41,249 bases of DNA from positions 1 through 41,249 of IMG/VR virus record IMGVR_UViG_3300042691_022519. The stretch is one strand, 5' to 3'. A model generated the notes under the pieces. That model saw only the letters and a program-made list of their open reading frames with translations, was not told where the DNA came from and did not search any database. The DNA is from a virus. Made by a program: the position numbers and the translations under genes. Shown piece by piece: positions 24,703 to 31,174 of the stretch (position 1 is its first letter; the number at the start of each line of letters is the position of its first letter).

Positions 24703-24921
24703 ATGATTATGAAGATTCATCACGATAAATTCGCTATCACTCTAACATGGAATGAGATGGTAGACCTCTACCGTACATTAGAAGGACACAACGACAAGTT
24801 GCGACGACAGATATCAACTGCAATGTATGCAAGCCTTGACCCAGTTCAGATACTGCATGAGTATGGTTGTGACAGAACGACGTACTTGAACCGTGTACTA
24901 GGAGGAGGTATCCAATGTTAA
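24703..24921 (+). CDS. Early small protein, unknown
   Basis: 72 residues, with GAGGA upstream. It is helical and charged, with a segment (DPVQILHEYGCDRTTYLNRVL) that could be a helix-turn-helix near residues 46-66. The last bases carry the AGGAGG of the next gene. Unknown function. Confidence 0.55.
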   Translation: MIMKIHHDKFAITLTWNEMVDLYRTLEGHNDKLRRQISTAMYASLDPVQILHEYGCDRTTYLNRVLGGGIQC

Positions 24922-25184
24922 TGCTACCCCCAATGGTAGGACAGGAGAGTAGAGGATTCGCTCTCGCTGTAGAGTTAGCACTGATGAACAGCACACTAGC
25001 TTACGACGATAGATTGTTAGTACTCGCAGTGCGTAAGCAACTGAATGTACAACCAACCCAGACACCAGAGATTACTGACCCTGAGAGGATAGGGTTTAAC
25101 CTGGGGGTACGCTACATCAATGCACTGCTAGGCACTACGGTGCTAACACTTCTACAATCAGTGGAGGAAGGAGATCCGCTATGA
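24915..25184 (+). CDS. Helical small-protein family, copy 2
   Basis: 89 residues, with AGGAGG seven bases before the ATG and an ATGA overlap with the following gene. It shares SRGFALAVELALM and IGFNLGVRYINAL with copy 1 (24432), the closest pair of the family. The spacing between the two motifs is also kept. Function unknown. Confidence 0.62.
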   Translation: MLMLPPMVGQESRGFALAVELALMNSTLAYDDRLLVLAVRKQLNVQPTQTPEITDPERIGFNLGVRYINALLGTTVLTLLQSVEEGDPL

Positions 25185-25474
25185 ATGTGGTAACTAAGTT
25201 CCTAATGAATGCTGAACAGTTGGAAGGTTACAAGTTTCGTCTTGATAAGTTGGTTGCAAGTAGAACATACCCCTTGACACCAGAACCTATCAGAGTTAAA
25301 GTAGAGAAACTTAGAAAGATGGTTAAAGGGATGACGATTGATGATATCCCCCCACATCATGAGCTAAGTGAAGATCAGATGCGAGGTTACATCTACGCTG
25401 ACCATATGATCAATATGATTAGCAGTCAGTGGAAGGCAGCAACCAAGTACAATGTAGTAAGAGGTGGTGACTAA
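25181..25474 (+). CDS. Helical small-protein family, copy 3 (diverged)
   Basis: 97 residues. LEGYKFRLDKLV replaces the first motif and MRGYIYADHMINMI the second; the order and spacing match the other copies while identity is low. It contains DDIPPHHELS in the middle, which also occurs in part in the beta family nearby. The stop overlaps the next ATG as TAATG. Confidence 0.55.
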   Translation: MNVVTKFLMNAEQLEGYKFRLDKLVASRTYPLTPEPIRVKVEKLRKMVKGMTIDDIPPHHELSEDQMRGYIYADHMINMISSQWKAATKYNVVRGGD

Positions 25475-25623
25475 TGGAAAATGATGACGACGGTGCTGAT
25501 ATTAAACTCGACGACTTAGATGATGATGACTTAGCACTAGTGGGGGCACTCTATGATATAGATGCTGGCTCGCTGGCAGCTAACACAACAGGCGTAACAC
25601 TAGGGGATTTAGATAACCTATGA
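25474..25623 (+). CDS. Very acidic micro-protein
   Basis: 49 residues, about a third Asp and Glu (run DDLDDDDL). Its start overlaps the previous stop and its stop overlaps the next start (ATGA), so it sits within a coupled series. Acidic small phage proteins can be DNA mimics, but nothing beyond charge supports that here. Confidence 0.55.
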   Translation: MENDDDGADIKLDDLDDDDLALVGALYDIDAGSLAANTTGVTLGDLDNL

Positions 25624-25958
25624 GATACGACGAATACTGCGAGCAAGTGATAAAATGTATGAACGTTGAAGAGTGTGAGGGATTCTCCCTTGCTATACAC
25701 CTTGCATCACAGGTTAAACAGTTGACACATAAGACACTGTTGCGTAACATACCACGTAAGCTAGGCAGTGTAACAGCTACGCATAAGCTGACACCAGACA
25801 ACATCAAAGGGTTTAAGCAAGGTGTTGAGTGCATACAAGAACTGATTAAAGCAATAAGCATTGGTAGTATGCCTGATCCTGATGATGATGATGAACGATA
25901 CCCATTAGAGTTTCATCAACGTAACTATGAAGCGTACATGGAGAGGCTGGACAAATGA
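25620..25958 (+). CDS. Helical small-protein family, copy 4
   Basis: 112 residues. CEGFSLAIHLASQ and IKGFKQGVECIQELI correspond to the two motifs of copies 1 and 2. An extra acidic C-terminal tail (PDDDDERYP) is present. Coupled at both ends by ATGA overlaps. Function unknown. Confidence 0.58.
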   Translation: MRYDEYCEQVIKCMNVEECEGFSLAIHLASQVKQLTHKTLLRNIPRKLGSVTATHKLTPDNIKGFKQGVECIQELIKAISIGSMPDPDDDDERYPLEFHQRNYEAYMERLDK

Positions 25959-26107
25959 CTGATACATCTAGACAGTTTACTATAGACCTAGCAGCAGCAG
26001 ACATTGAAGCTGTAGCTGACTGGCTAAAAGGTGGGTTCGATAGCATCACAGTGGATGACAAAACGATTACGGTTACGATTGAACCACTCACCCCCACTAA
26101 GGAGTAA
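25955..26107 (+). CDS. Early small protein (MTDT start), copy 1
   Basis: 50 residues, helix then beta (EAVADWLKGGFDSITV). Its 3' end and the start of the next gene form a 38-base segment repeated 175 bases downstream. Overlaps the previous stop as ATGA. Function unknown. Confidence 0.55.
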   Translation: MTDTSRQFTIDLAAADIEAVADWLKGGFDSITVDDKTITVTIEPLTPTKE

Positions 26108-26108
26108 C

Positions 26109-26291
26109 ATGACTGACACACCTAAAGATAATGTACCGCTAGCAGCATGGCTAGTAGATGCACCTGCACAAGTTGAAGTTGACTTGGATAAGTTAGAAGC
26201 TGCTGCATTGGCGGCATGGTCAGCAACAGGATTCAAAGAAGTTACTAAGGTTCTAACACCACTCACCCCCACTCAGGAGCAGCATGATTGA
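26109..26291 (+). CDS. Early small protein (MTDT start), copy 2
   Basis: 60 residues beginning MTDTPKDN and ending PLTPTQEQHD, parallel to the ends of the gene before it (MTDT and PLTPTKE). The middle is Ala-rich and helical. GGAG upstream. It overlaps the next gene by 8 bases. Function unknown. Confidence 0.55.
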   Translation: MTDTPKDNVPLAAWLVDAPAQVEVDLDKLEAAALAAWSATGFKEVTKVLTPLTPTQEQHD

Positions 26292-26517
26292 CACACTACT
26301 AGAGATTCAAACTGTTGTGAGCAGTCACGCCACTGCAAAGGGTGTGTTAACACAGGATATCCCCCCATTTTTAAGAGGCGACACTGTTATTATCTCACTC
26401 AACTTAAATGGTGTCCTGTTTATTGAGAGTGAGAAGGGGATAGTCTCATACCCCATCTTAGTTTATAAAGCAGCAGAGAAAGCAGCAACGTTAGTGTTAG
26501 CAGAACCGGAGGAATAG
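26284..26517 (+). CDS. Small beta GD-motif family, copy 1
   Basis: 77 residues. The motif is DIPPFLRGDTVIISL (about 30-44), followed by a strand FIESEKGIVSYPIL. The PPF-xx-GD signature and strand pattern recur in several neighbours, which suggests one small barrel-like fold (OB or SH3 type). Function unknown. Confidence 0.58.
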   Translation: MIDTLLEIQTVVSSHATAKGVLTQDIPPFLRGDTVIISLNLNGVLFIESEKGIVSYPILVYKAAEKAATLVLAEPEE

Positions 26518-26518
26518 C

Positions 26519-26728
26519 ATGGATGCATTCGCCTTTCTAAACATAACACGGGAGGAACCGGCTATCGAACTGACTGAAGGGACACTAACTCAGAGCATAG
26601 GTGAACTGGCAGCAGGTACTACAGTTAGGGTGTGGCACGATGATAGGACTAACCAGACTTACATTGAGTCAACGAGTAAGTCCTACTCAGTGGATGACGC
26701 CGACCTTAAGCTAGTCATCGGTGACTAA
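26519..26728 (+). CDS. Small beta GD-motif family, diverged copy 2
   Basis: 69 residues, with GGAGG before the ATG. The segment IGELAAGTTVRVWHDDRTNQ followed by YIESTSKSYSV aligns with the GD-motif strands of its neighbours, but the Pro-Pro pair and Asp are lost. Function unknown. Confidence 0.5.
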   Translation: MDAFAFLNITREEPAIELTEGTLTQSIGELAAGTTVRVWHDDRTNQTYIESTSKSYSVDDADLKLVIGD

Positions 26729-26729
26729 G

Positions 26730-26792
26730 ATGTGCTCCTCTTCTGGGCATGGTATGAACTGTGCCCTTTCTCCCCCACAATTAGGAGATTGA
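26730..26792 (+). CDS. Possible micropeptide
   Basis: 20 codons between two early genes, with Cys, Ser and Pro content; its stop overlaps the next ATG as TGATATG. No ribosome binding site. It could simply be spacer, since it also contains the Shine-Dalgarno site of the next gene. Confidence 0.15.
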   Translation: MCSSSGHGMNCALSPPQLGD

Positions 26793-26793
26793 T

Positions 26794-26973
26794 ATGTCCA
26801 ACTCACACAGTCTATCAGGATTCTTATACTCATACGGCAGGCTAAAACATGATCTCCCCCCATTTAAGAAAGGGGATTTAGTTAAGGTTACCATCGTAGC
26901 TAATGGTGGTGATATAGTGATTCGTAGTCAGGACGAGAGCAACACTGAATTAACCTTCTTACTCGAGGTGTAA
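26794..26973 (+). CDS. Small beta GD-motif family, copy 3
   Basis: 59 residues, with TTAGGAG before the ATG. It has the clearest motif: DLPPFKKGDLVKVTI (about 20-34), then DIVIRS and a C-terminal strand. It is close to the copy at 28470 (DLPPFTKGDQVDVLF). Function unknown. Confidence 0.6.
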   Translation: MSNSHSLSGFLYSYGRLKHDLPPFKKGDLVKVTIVANGGDIVIRSQDESNTELTFLLEV

Positions 26974-26974
26974 T

Positions 26975-27415
26975 ATGTCAGACCTAATTAAAGATTGCAC
27001 ACCATATGAGTTACTTCAGTTGAATGACAAGTATGGTGTAGATATAGAGTCGTTGGTTCGTGACCATCCCTACTTCACACTGACAGAGTTGAGTGTAGCA
27101 CATACACTGGGATGGCTGTACCTAACCCATGATCAGAGGTTTGGGCGTCTAGGTTTCATCATTCCAAGGGAAGGTACACTAGATGGGTTGGTGTCTATCC
27201 AGTATGAGCAGACCATGATGGTGCTGAGATTACTTCACGACATGGAACAGTTTGATAGGGGTGAATTCTTAGTGGTGTGCATTGAACCTCCAACCTACAT
27301 AGAGAGTGTGAAGGGGCTACTTGATTACCTCGTAGGGTTCTACTACACTGCAAGGTATCGACCTTACCAACGTAGGTACCAAGGTAGAACATGCCACGTA
27401 CAGGGTGCAGTCTAA
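26975..27415 (+). CDS. Early protein, unknown
   Basis: 146 residues, no membrane segment. A C-terminal helix pair (VKGLLDYLVGFYYTARY) faintly recalls the second motif of the helical family (GFNLGVRYINAL), but the match is too weak to claim. It is the last gene before a 455-base non-coding region, so it ends the first early block. Confidence 0.55.
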   Translation: MSDLIKDCTPYELLQLNDKYGVDIESLVRDHPYFTLTELSVAHTLGWLYLTHDQRFGRLGFIIPREGTLDGLVSIQYEQTMMVLRLLHDMEQFDRGEFLVVCIEPPTYIESVKGLLDYLVGFYYTARYRPYQRRYQGRTCHVQGAV

Positions 27416-27473
27416 TGAGACTCAGAGTGAGACAGTGGGAGTGGTGTAGTGTATGTAGTATGTACTACGGGGG

Positions 27474-27502
27474 TTGACAAACCCTAGAAACCGTGGTATA
27501 AT
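27474..27502 (+). promoter_or_regulatory. Perfect-consensus rightward sigma70 promoter
   Basis: TTGACA (27474-27479), exactly 17 bases, then TATAAT (27497-27502): both hexamers are perfect. Predicted start near 27509. What follows for over 300 bases is structured and non-coding, so this promoter may make an RNA product or a long regulated leader. Confidence 0.88.
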
Positions 27503-27508
27503 CCCTAT

Positions 27509-27645
27509 CAGGATGATACCACTCCGGGGGTGGTTGGGGATCAACCCAATCCACCTCTCGGCGGGGTGCTGGGCCACAGCCCTGTCTGACACACACGATC
27601 GGAGACATACAGCCTGAATGTATCCGATCGTACCCCTCACCTCAG
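27509..27645 (+). ncRNA. Candidate structured RNA after the consensus promoter
   Basis: Three hairpins in series: 27529-27538 with 27545-27555 (10 bp, one bulged T); 27571-27574 with 27579-27582 (4 bp, GC only); and 27596-27602 with 27624-27630 (7 bp), enclosing 27607-27611 with 27619-27623 (5 bp). No open frame with a ribosome binding site lies inside. I recognise no known family. It may be a small RNA or the 5' leader of the 27871 gene. Confidence 0.5.
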
Positions 27646-27691
27646 TAGTTCCACTTAGATATGTACATAGGTGTACTTAGATGGAGGAGGT

Positions 27692-27787
27692 GGTTACCTT
27701 CCTAATTGGGGGAGGTAGTTAGCGTCTCAGTGATAGCATACTTCACACGGTTACCCTCTTCATTTTGGGGGAGTAACTAGGTCTCTA
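27692..27787 (+). repeat. Two related hairpin repeats in tandem
   Basis: Copy 1 begins GGTTACCTTCC at 27692 and copy 2 begins GGTTACCCTC at 27749. Each forms a stem of about 8-9 bp with its own GGGGGAG segment downstream, and each is followed by a TAG or CTAG and a GTCTC. The stem positions differ in sequence but keep pairing, mainly by G-T pairs. Confidence 0.5.
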
Positions 27788-27834
27788 CCACGATGTTAAG
27801 TTTTGTTACGAAACCACACAACCGATCACCCCCA

Positions 27835-27843
27835 TGTTATAAT
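27835..27843 (+). promoter_or_regulatory. Extended -10 promoter
   Basis: TGT followed by a perfect TATAAT (27838-27843). The -35 region at 17 bases is poor. It is placed about 20 bases before the expected start of a short leader for the gene at 27871. Confidence 0.55.
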
Positions 27844-27870
27844 GGAAGAACGAACAGAGAGAGGTAAGCT

Positions 27871-28050
27871 ATGAAACACAGTGAATTAGAACGGGATAAG
27901 ATGATTAAGAGAGCTATAGAATACGGTGAGGATAATTACGCAATAGCTGTTTCATTCAACACCACTATCGAGACAGTACAGCAGGTTAGATTACAAGTAC
28001 CTAAACTAGGGGGAGAACTCTCTGCTACCACCGATGAAGGAGATGACTAA
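27871..28050 (+). CDS. Small HTH-like protein
   Basis: 59 residues, with GAGAGG upstream. Residues about 14-42 have a helix-turn-helix-like layout (AIEYGEDNYAIAVSFNTTIETVQQVRL). It is first in the second early block, where a regulator would be sensible. Function not confirmed. Confidence 0.5.
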   Translation: MKHSELERDKMIKRAIEYGEDNYAIAVSFNTTIETVQQVRLQVPKLGGELSATTDEGDD

Positions 28051-28051
28051 T

Positions 28052-28300
28052 ATGTTTGATGAACTGTTGACCGACATTATCTACATTGAAGGTAACTGCG
28101 TATATGGTATACTGTTGGTGGATGTAGCTGGCTTGAAGAAAGGTGACCCCGTCTATGCTACTGTTAACATCGATACACGCACCATGGACATTCAGCGTAT
28201 AAATAAAACTGATGTCTGGACAGTACAGGTTATCTTCCCCCCACTACAATTAATGACTGACACCACCGATGAAGAAGATGAACCTCTGTTTGTGAGGTAA
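28052..28300 (+). CDS. Small beta GD-motif family, copy 4
   Basis: 82 residues from the ATG at 28052, preceded by GGAG within the previous gene. VAGLKKGDPVYATVNIDTR matches the KKGD core of copy 3, with the Pro-Pro pair replaced. The C-terminus is acidic. Function unknown. Confidence 0.55.
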   Translation: MFDELLTDIIYIEGNCVYGILLVDVAGLKKGDPVYATVNIDTRTMDIQRINKTDVWTVQVIFPPLQLMTDTTDEEDEPLFVR

Positions 28301-28303
28301 TGA

Positions 28304-28438
28304 ATGAGACTGCTACCTTACTTATTCATGTTATCGTTCACGTTTGCTATCTATCCAATGGTCAGCCTTGACCAACCTTGGAAGACCATGTTATTCATTG
28401 CAATCAACCTACTCGTAGCAGTATATACTGAGGCGTAG
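28304..28438 (+). CDS. Small two-helix membrane protein (holin-like size)
   Basis: 44 residues, almost all hydrophobic: segment 1 at about 3-20 (LLPYLFMLSFTFAIYPMV), segment 2 at about 28-42 (KTMLFIAINLLVAVY), with a short polar turn (SLDQPW). GAGG lies nearby upstream. The size and two-span layout suit a holin or a small inner-membrane modulator. Its place among early genes rather than lysis genes is against holin, but no other holin candidate is seen in this window. Confidence 0.45.
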   Translation: MRLLPYLFMLSFTFAIYPMVSLDQPWKTMLFIAINLLVAVYTEA

Positions 28439-28469
28439 TAGATTACCACTCACCAACCAAGGGATTACT

Positions 28470-28847
28470 ATGAAGTTTAAAAGTTTGTTTGTTGAAAGTT
28501 CTAGTGATTGTTACATATATCAGTCTACAATGCAGTTTCCTGATGCTGTGTTAGCCATCGACTTACCACCGTTCACTAAGGGTGATCAAGTTGATGTGCT
28601 ATTTTACGATTTCACTAAGTCAACTATCAACATATGCCACGATGGCAGTGACTATACCTTTGATGCAAACATTGGCATTGACCCCACTCCAATCCTTACT
28701 GAGGAGTACGAGGGGGAAGAAGATGAAGCGGATTGCTGGGAGGATAGTACCGTTGAGTTTGATGAGGAGCTTTTCGATAGCCCAGCTTACCGACAAATTG
28801 AATTGAGAATACCTGAGTGTGAATTTTGGGGGGAAGATGTTCAGTAA
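28470..28847 (+). CDS. Small beta GD-motif family, copy 5, with acidic tail
   Basis: 125 residues. The N-terminal 65 residues carry DLPPFTKGDQVDVLF (about 30-44), the same motif as copy 3. The C-terminal half is strongly acidic (EEYEGEEDEADCWEDS). AAGGGA upstream. It overlaps the next gene. Confidence 0.58.
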   Translation: MKFKSLFVESSSDCYIYQSTMQFPDAVLAIDLPPFTKGDQVDVLFYDFTKSTINICHDGSDYTFDANIGIDPTPILTEEYEGEEDEADCWEDSTVEFDEELFDSPAYRQIELRIPECEFWGEDVQ

Positions 28848-29055
28848 ACTGTTTCGTTGGGTAGCTTATAAGAGTCCCAGTAATGGCTTTGGTATTCTAC
28901 GCTGTGACTTAGGCAAGTTTAAAAGAGATCAGGCGGTAGACTTCCAGTTTTGCCCTAAAGCTGGCACCTTCTTACTGTCAGACGATGACAGTTCTCAGTG
29001 GTTCTCATTCTACATTGACCCATCCAACGTGACAGCAGCAGCAGAGGAGTTCTAA
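28837..29055 (+). CDS. Small beta GD-motif family, diverged copy 6
   Basis: 72 residues from the ATG at 28837; an ATG at 28819 gives 78. The segment LGKFKRDQAVDFQF aligns with the PPFKKGDxVxV core, with the Gly lost. GGGGGGAAG precedes the chosen start. It ends the second early block; a promoter follows. Confidence 0.5.
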   Translation: MFSKLFRWVAYKSPSNGFGILRCDLGKFKRDQAVDFQFCPKAGTFLLSDDDSSQWFSFYIDPSNVTAAAEEF

Positions 29056-29106
29056 CTGATAAGCCAAGCTTATCTAACTACCCCCCACTTATAAGATATT
29101 AAGGGG

Positions 29107-29136
29107 TTGACAGATTGACAGATAGCGTAGTATAGT
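29107..29136 (+). promoter_or_regulatory. Rightward sigma70-type promoter before the replication genes
   Basis: TTGACA (29107-29112), an 18-base spacer, then TATAGT (29131-29136). A second TTGACA at 29115-29120 is too close for this -10. The leader (about 29143-29242) can form a long-range stem between GAGAGTAG near 29153 and CTACTCTC near 29206. Confidence 0.72.
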
Positions 29137-29186
29137 AAGGGTACGTCGGTAGAGAGTAGCATATTAGATTTGGAAACAGAGACACC

Positions 29187-29234
29187 ATGCAGTCTAGCTA
29201 CTCACTACTCTCCCCCTCTTTCACTAATCACTAG
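29187..29234 (+). CDS. Possible leader peptide upstream of the ParB-like gene
   Basis: A 15-codon frame whose TAG stop lies at the edge of the AGGAG site of the next gene (29243), so its translation could affect initiation there. It also spans one arm of the leader stem. Its own ribosome binding site is weak (GGAAACAGAGAC). Confidence 0.25.
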   Translation: MQSSYSLLSPSFTNH

Positions 29235-29242
29235 GAGATTCT

Positions 29243-30130
29243 ATGACACTTCAACTGCAGAACAAAATCGAATATGACGGGATGCGTACCTATACAACTG
29301 AACAGTTACTAGAAGCCGCTCGAAATGCAAGCAATCATCAGTTTGAATTGAACACGAAGCGGGTTGATTCGCTTACTAAATCTATCATTAAAGATGCTCA
29401 GTTGTGGGAACCTCCTACAGTAACAGATGTACTTGGCACTCTTGTCTTAACATCAGGCAGACATCGCCTCTACTCTATGATTAAAATCATTAGAGACTAT
29501 GGTATGAATGCAGCAGGTAAGCTAGTCTTAAAGACTCCTGATACTGCATATGCGGTTGAGAGCTTTGAAGATGAGATTTTGTGCTTCTATTCTAGAGCGG
29601 ATCTAGCCTCTGCTAACAAGCTGATGATTTCCAGAAACGGTAGTCGCTCTATGCCTGATATTGAGCAGAAGCAAGTGCTAGCTTCAGTCGGTGTCAGTAC
29701 CCCAGCAGGTAAATTCAAGCTAGACTTCAGCGAACGTATTGTCAATGAGATTGACTTACCAGTAGGTAGGGTGATTACTCGCGTTACAGCGGCATCTATT
29801 GTCGGTAAGCTTAGCAGAGCATGTAAGCCACTGATGTATGCTACCGGTGAACAGCTTGATGCTATCTTGTTAGCGTTCCAACAATTTCTTTATGACAATA
29901 GTAGTGATCTGCCAGAAAATTTCGCCTTAGGTTATGGCGATGTGATCGATGTATTCCTTGACAGTGAAATGGAAGATGAAGATGGGGCTACAGTACGTCA
30001 GTACCTTAACACTTACGTTCATGCGCCTACCAAGACGCTGAAAGGTAAGTCTAGTGCTGCTGCTACCATCGCTGAATTGAATGCTAAGATTGCTGAACTG
30101 CTAGCCAAGCATGAAGAGTTAGGTCTTTAG
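29243..30130 (+). CDS. ParB/Srx-like DNA-binding or nuclease-type protein
   Basis: 295 residues. The segment from residue 37 (NTKRVDSLTKSI) through SGRHRLYSMI (71-80) has the layout of ParB-family N-terminal domains, in which the G-x-H-R box binds nucleotide. The middle is a helical domain, and the C-terminus (about 265-295) is an Ala/Leu/Glu coiled coil. It probably binds DNA or modifies a regulator. AGGAG lies eight bases upstream; it is the first gene after the 29107 promoter. Confidence 0.65.
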   Translation: MTLQLQNKIEYDGMRTYTTEQLLEAARNASNHQFELNTKRVDSLTKSIIKDAQLWEPPTVTDVLGTLVLTSGRHRLYSMIKIIRDYGMNAAGKLVLKTPDTAYAVESFEDEILCFYSRADLASANKLMISRNGSRSMPDIEQKQVLASVGVSTPAGKFKLDFSERIVNEIDLPVGRVITRVTAASIVGKLSRACKPLMYATGEQLDAILLAFQQFLYDNSSDLPENFALGYGDVIDVFLDSEMEDEDGATVRQYLNTYVHAPTKTLKGKSSAAATIAELNAKIAELLAKHEELGL

Positions 30131-30137
30131 TCAAAGT

Positions 30138-30161
30138 GGGGGGAACATCACCCCCCCCCCC
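30138..30161 (+). terminator. G6/C11 hairpin between genes
   Basis: Six G (30138-30143), a seven-base loop, and a run of 11 C (30151-30161) can pair into a strong stem, followed by TATTA rather than a T run. It could slow transcription or be only a length-variable homopolymer. The exact C count is prone to sequencing error. Confidence 0.35.
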
Positions 30162-30178
30162 TATTATCAAGGAGATAC

Positions 30179-30652
30179 ATGAACAAAAGACTATTGATGG
30201 AAGCTGTATTACTGGCAGAGAAACACCACACTAAGTATAACCCAGCGTTTGATTGTAGCCTTGCATTTATCCACAGTTATGGTGTAACAGTTAAGCGTGT
30301 TATGCCTTACCTCTTTACAATGGAAGCACTACAAGGTGATTTCAGAAGTGACTTATCAGGCTTTATACTGATAGCTGCAATGCTTACATCACCACGGTGG
30401 AGATATGTTAAACATAGATGCACTGTTACTGACGCTATTGCAGTGGTTCTAGACCTAACCACAGATGAGTCACGTTGTCTTAAACAATTACTACACATTG
30501 TCGATGATGGTACTGAGTCGATAGCATGGACTCAAGAGAGGGTAGATGCATGGTTAGCAGACAACACACCACGTAGAGTAGCTGAAAGATTCCTACAATG
30601 TGTTGAAGCCCTTGAACTAGCACGTATTGAGAACACAACGCAACAGGATTGA
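30179..30652 (+). CDS. Protein of unknown function
   Basis: 157 residues, with AAGGAG upstream. Mostly helical, soluble, no motif recognised; the C-terminus is charged (RRVAERFLQCVEALELARIE). It sits between the ParB-like gene and RNase H, so a part in DNA metabolism is possible by context only. Confidence 0.55.
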   Translation: MNKRLLMEAVLLAEKHHTKYNPAFDCSLAFIHSYGVTVKRVMPYLFTMEALQGDFRSDLSGFILIAAMLTSPRWRYVKHRCTVTDAIAVVLDLTTDESRCLKQLLHIVDDGTESIAWTQERVDAWLADNTPRRVAERFLQCVEALELARIENTTQQD

Positions 30653-30655
30653 ATT

Positions 30656-31174
30656 GTGGAATCAGCAAGACCGCTAAGTGTTACTAACGCTGGTGAATGG
30701 GAGATGTATGTGGATGGTGCTACGTTTGCAACTAACCCGTCATCTCTCGGTTCACTAGGGTTCACAGTATGGTACAATGGTAAACTCTTCTTTGCCTTTC
30801 ACTCTACCTTAATCGGTGAGGTGACAGGTAACTTAGCAGAGTTTGCTGGGTTGTACCGTGCTCTACTCTGGGCATCTCAGCATTGCATAGGTAACCTAAC
30901 CATATACAGTGACAGCGATGGACTGGTCACGTGGTTTAATGGGGGGAGTAACCTACGTAACGCTAAGGTAAAGAAGCTGGCTGACTCCATCAATAGGATA
31001 CGGCACTCTGTCGATGCTACATTACTGTGGGTATCAAGGGATAATGAACGTCAGCAATTTACGGACTTCATATCTAAACTTGGTATCTACAATGAAGCAG
31101 GTTACAGTACATATGATGCTCATACAGCATTGCTAGCATATTACAACAACCATAACGGCCATGATTTACATTAA
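30656..31174 (+). CDS. RNase H type I
   Basis: 172 residues from a GTG. The four acidic active-site positions of RNase HI are visible: Asp20 (YVDGA), Glu62 (LAEFAGLYRAL), Asp86 (IYSDSD) and Asp137 in VSRDNERQQFTDFI, which matches the usual WV-x-x-x-N-x-x-AD-x-LA end. It would remove RNA primers during phage replication, next to the primase-helicase and polymerase. The last bases overlap the next gene. Confidence 0.8.
   Translation: MESARPLSVTNAGEWEMYVDGATFATNPSSLGSLGFTVWYNGKLFFAFHSTLIGEVTGNLAEFAGLYRALLWASQHCIGNLTIYSDSDGLVTWFNGGSNLRNAKVKKLADSINRIRHSVDATLLWVSRDNERQQFTDFISKLGIYNEAGYSTYDAHTALLAYYNNHNGHDLH

Larger units (their letters stand above)
27646..27870. other. Non-coding spacer with repeats before the second early block
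   Basis: No gene is seen. The spacer holds a duplicated ACTTAGAT around an ATGTACAT palindrome (about 27651-27681), two related hairpins (27692-27787) and an extended -10 promoter (27835-27843). Confidence 0.6.

Noticed and set aside
27509-27645. tRNA gene
   Set aside because: The hairpins do not form a cloverleaf and no T-arm GTTC-type consensus was found here; I saw no tRNA elsewhere in the window either.
30151-30161. C11 run as a phase-variable switch
   Set aside because: It lies between genes, outside any frame, and could be a sequencing-length artefact.
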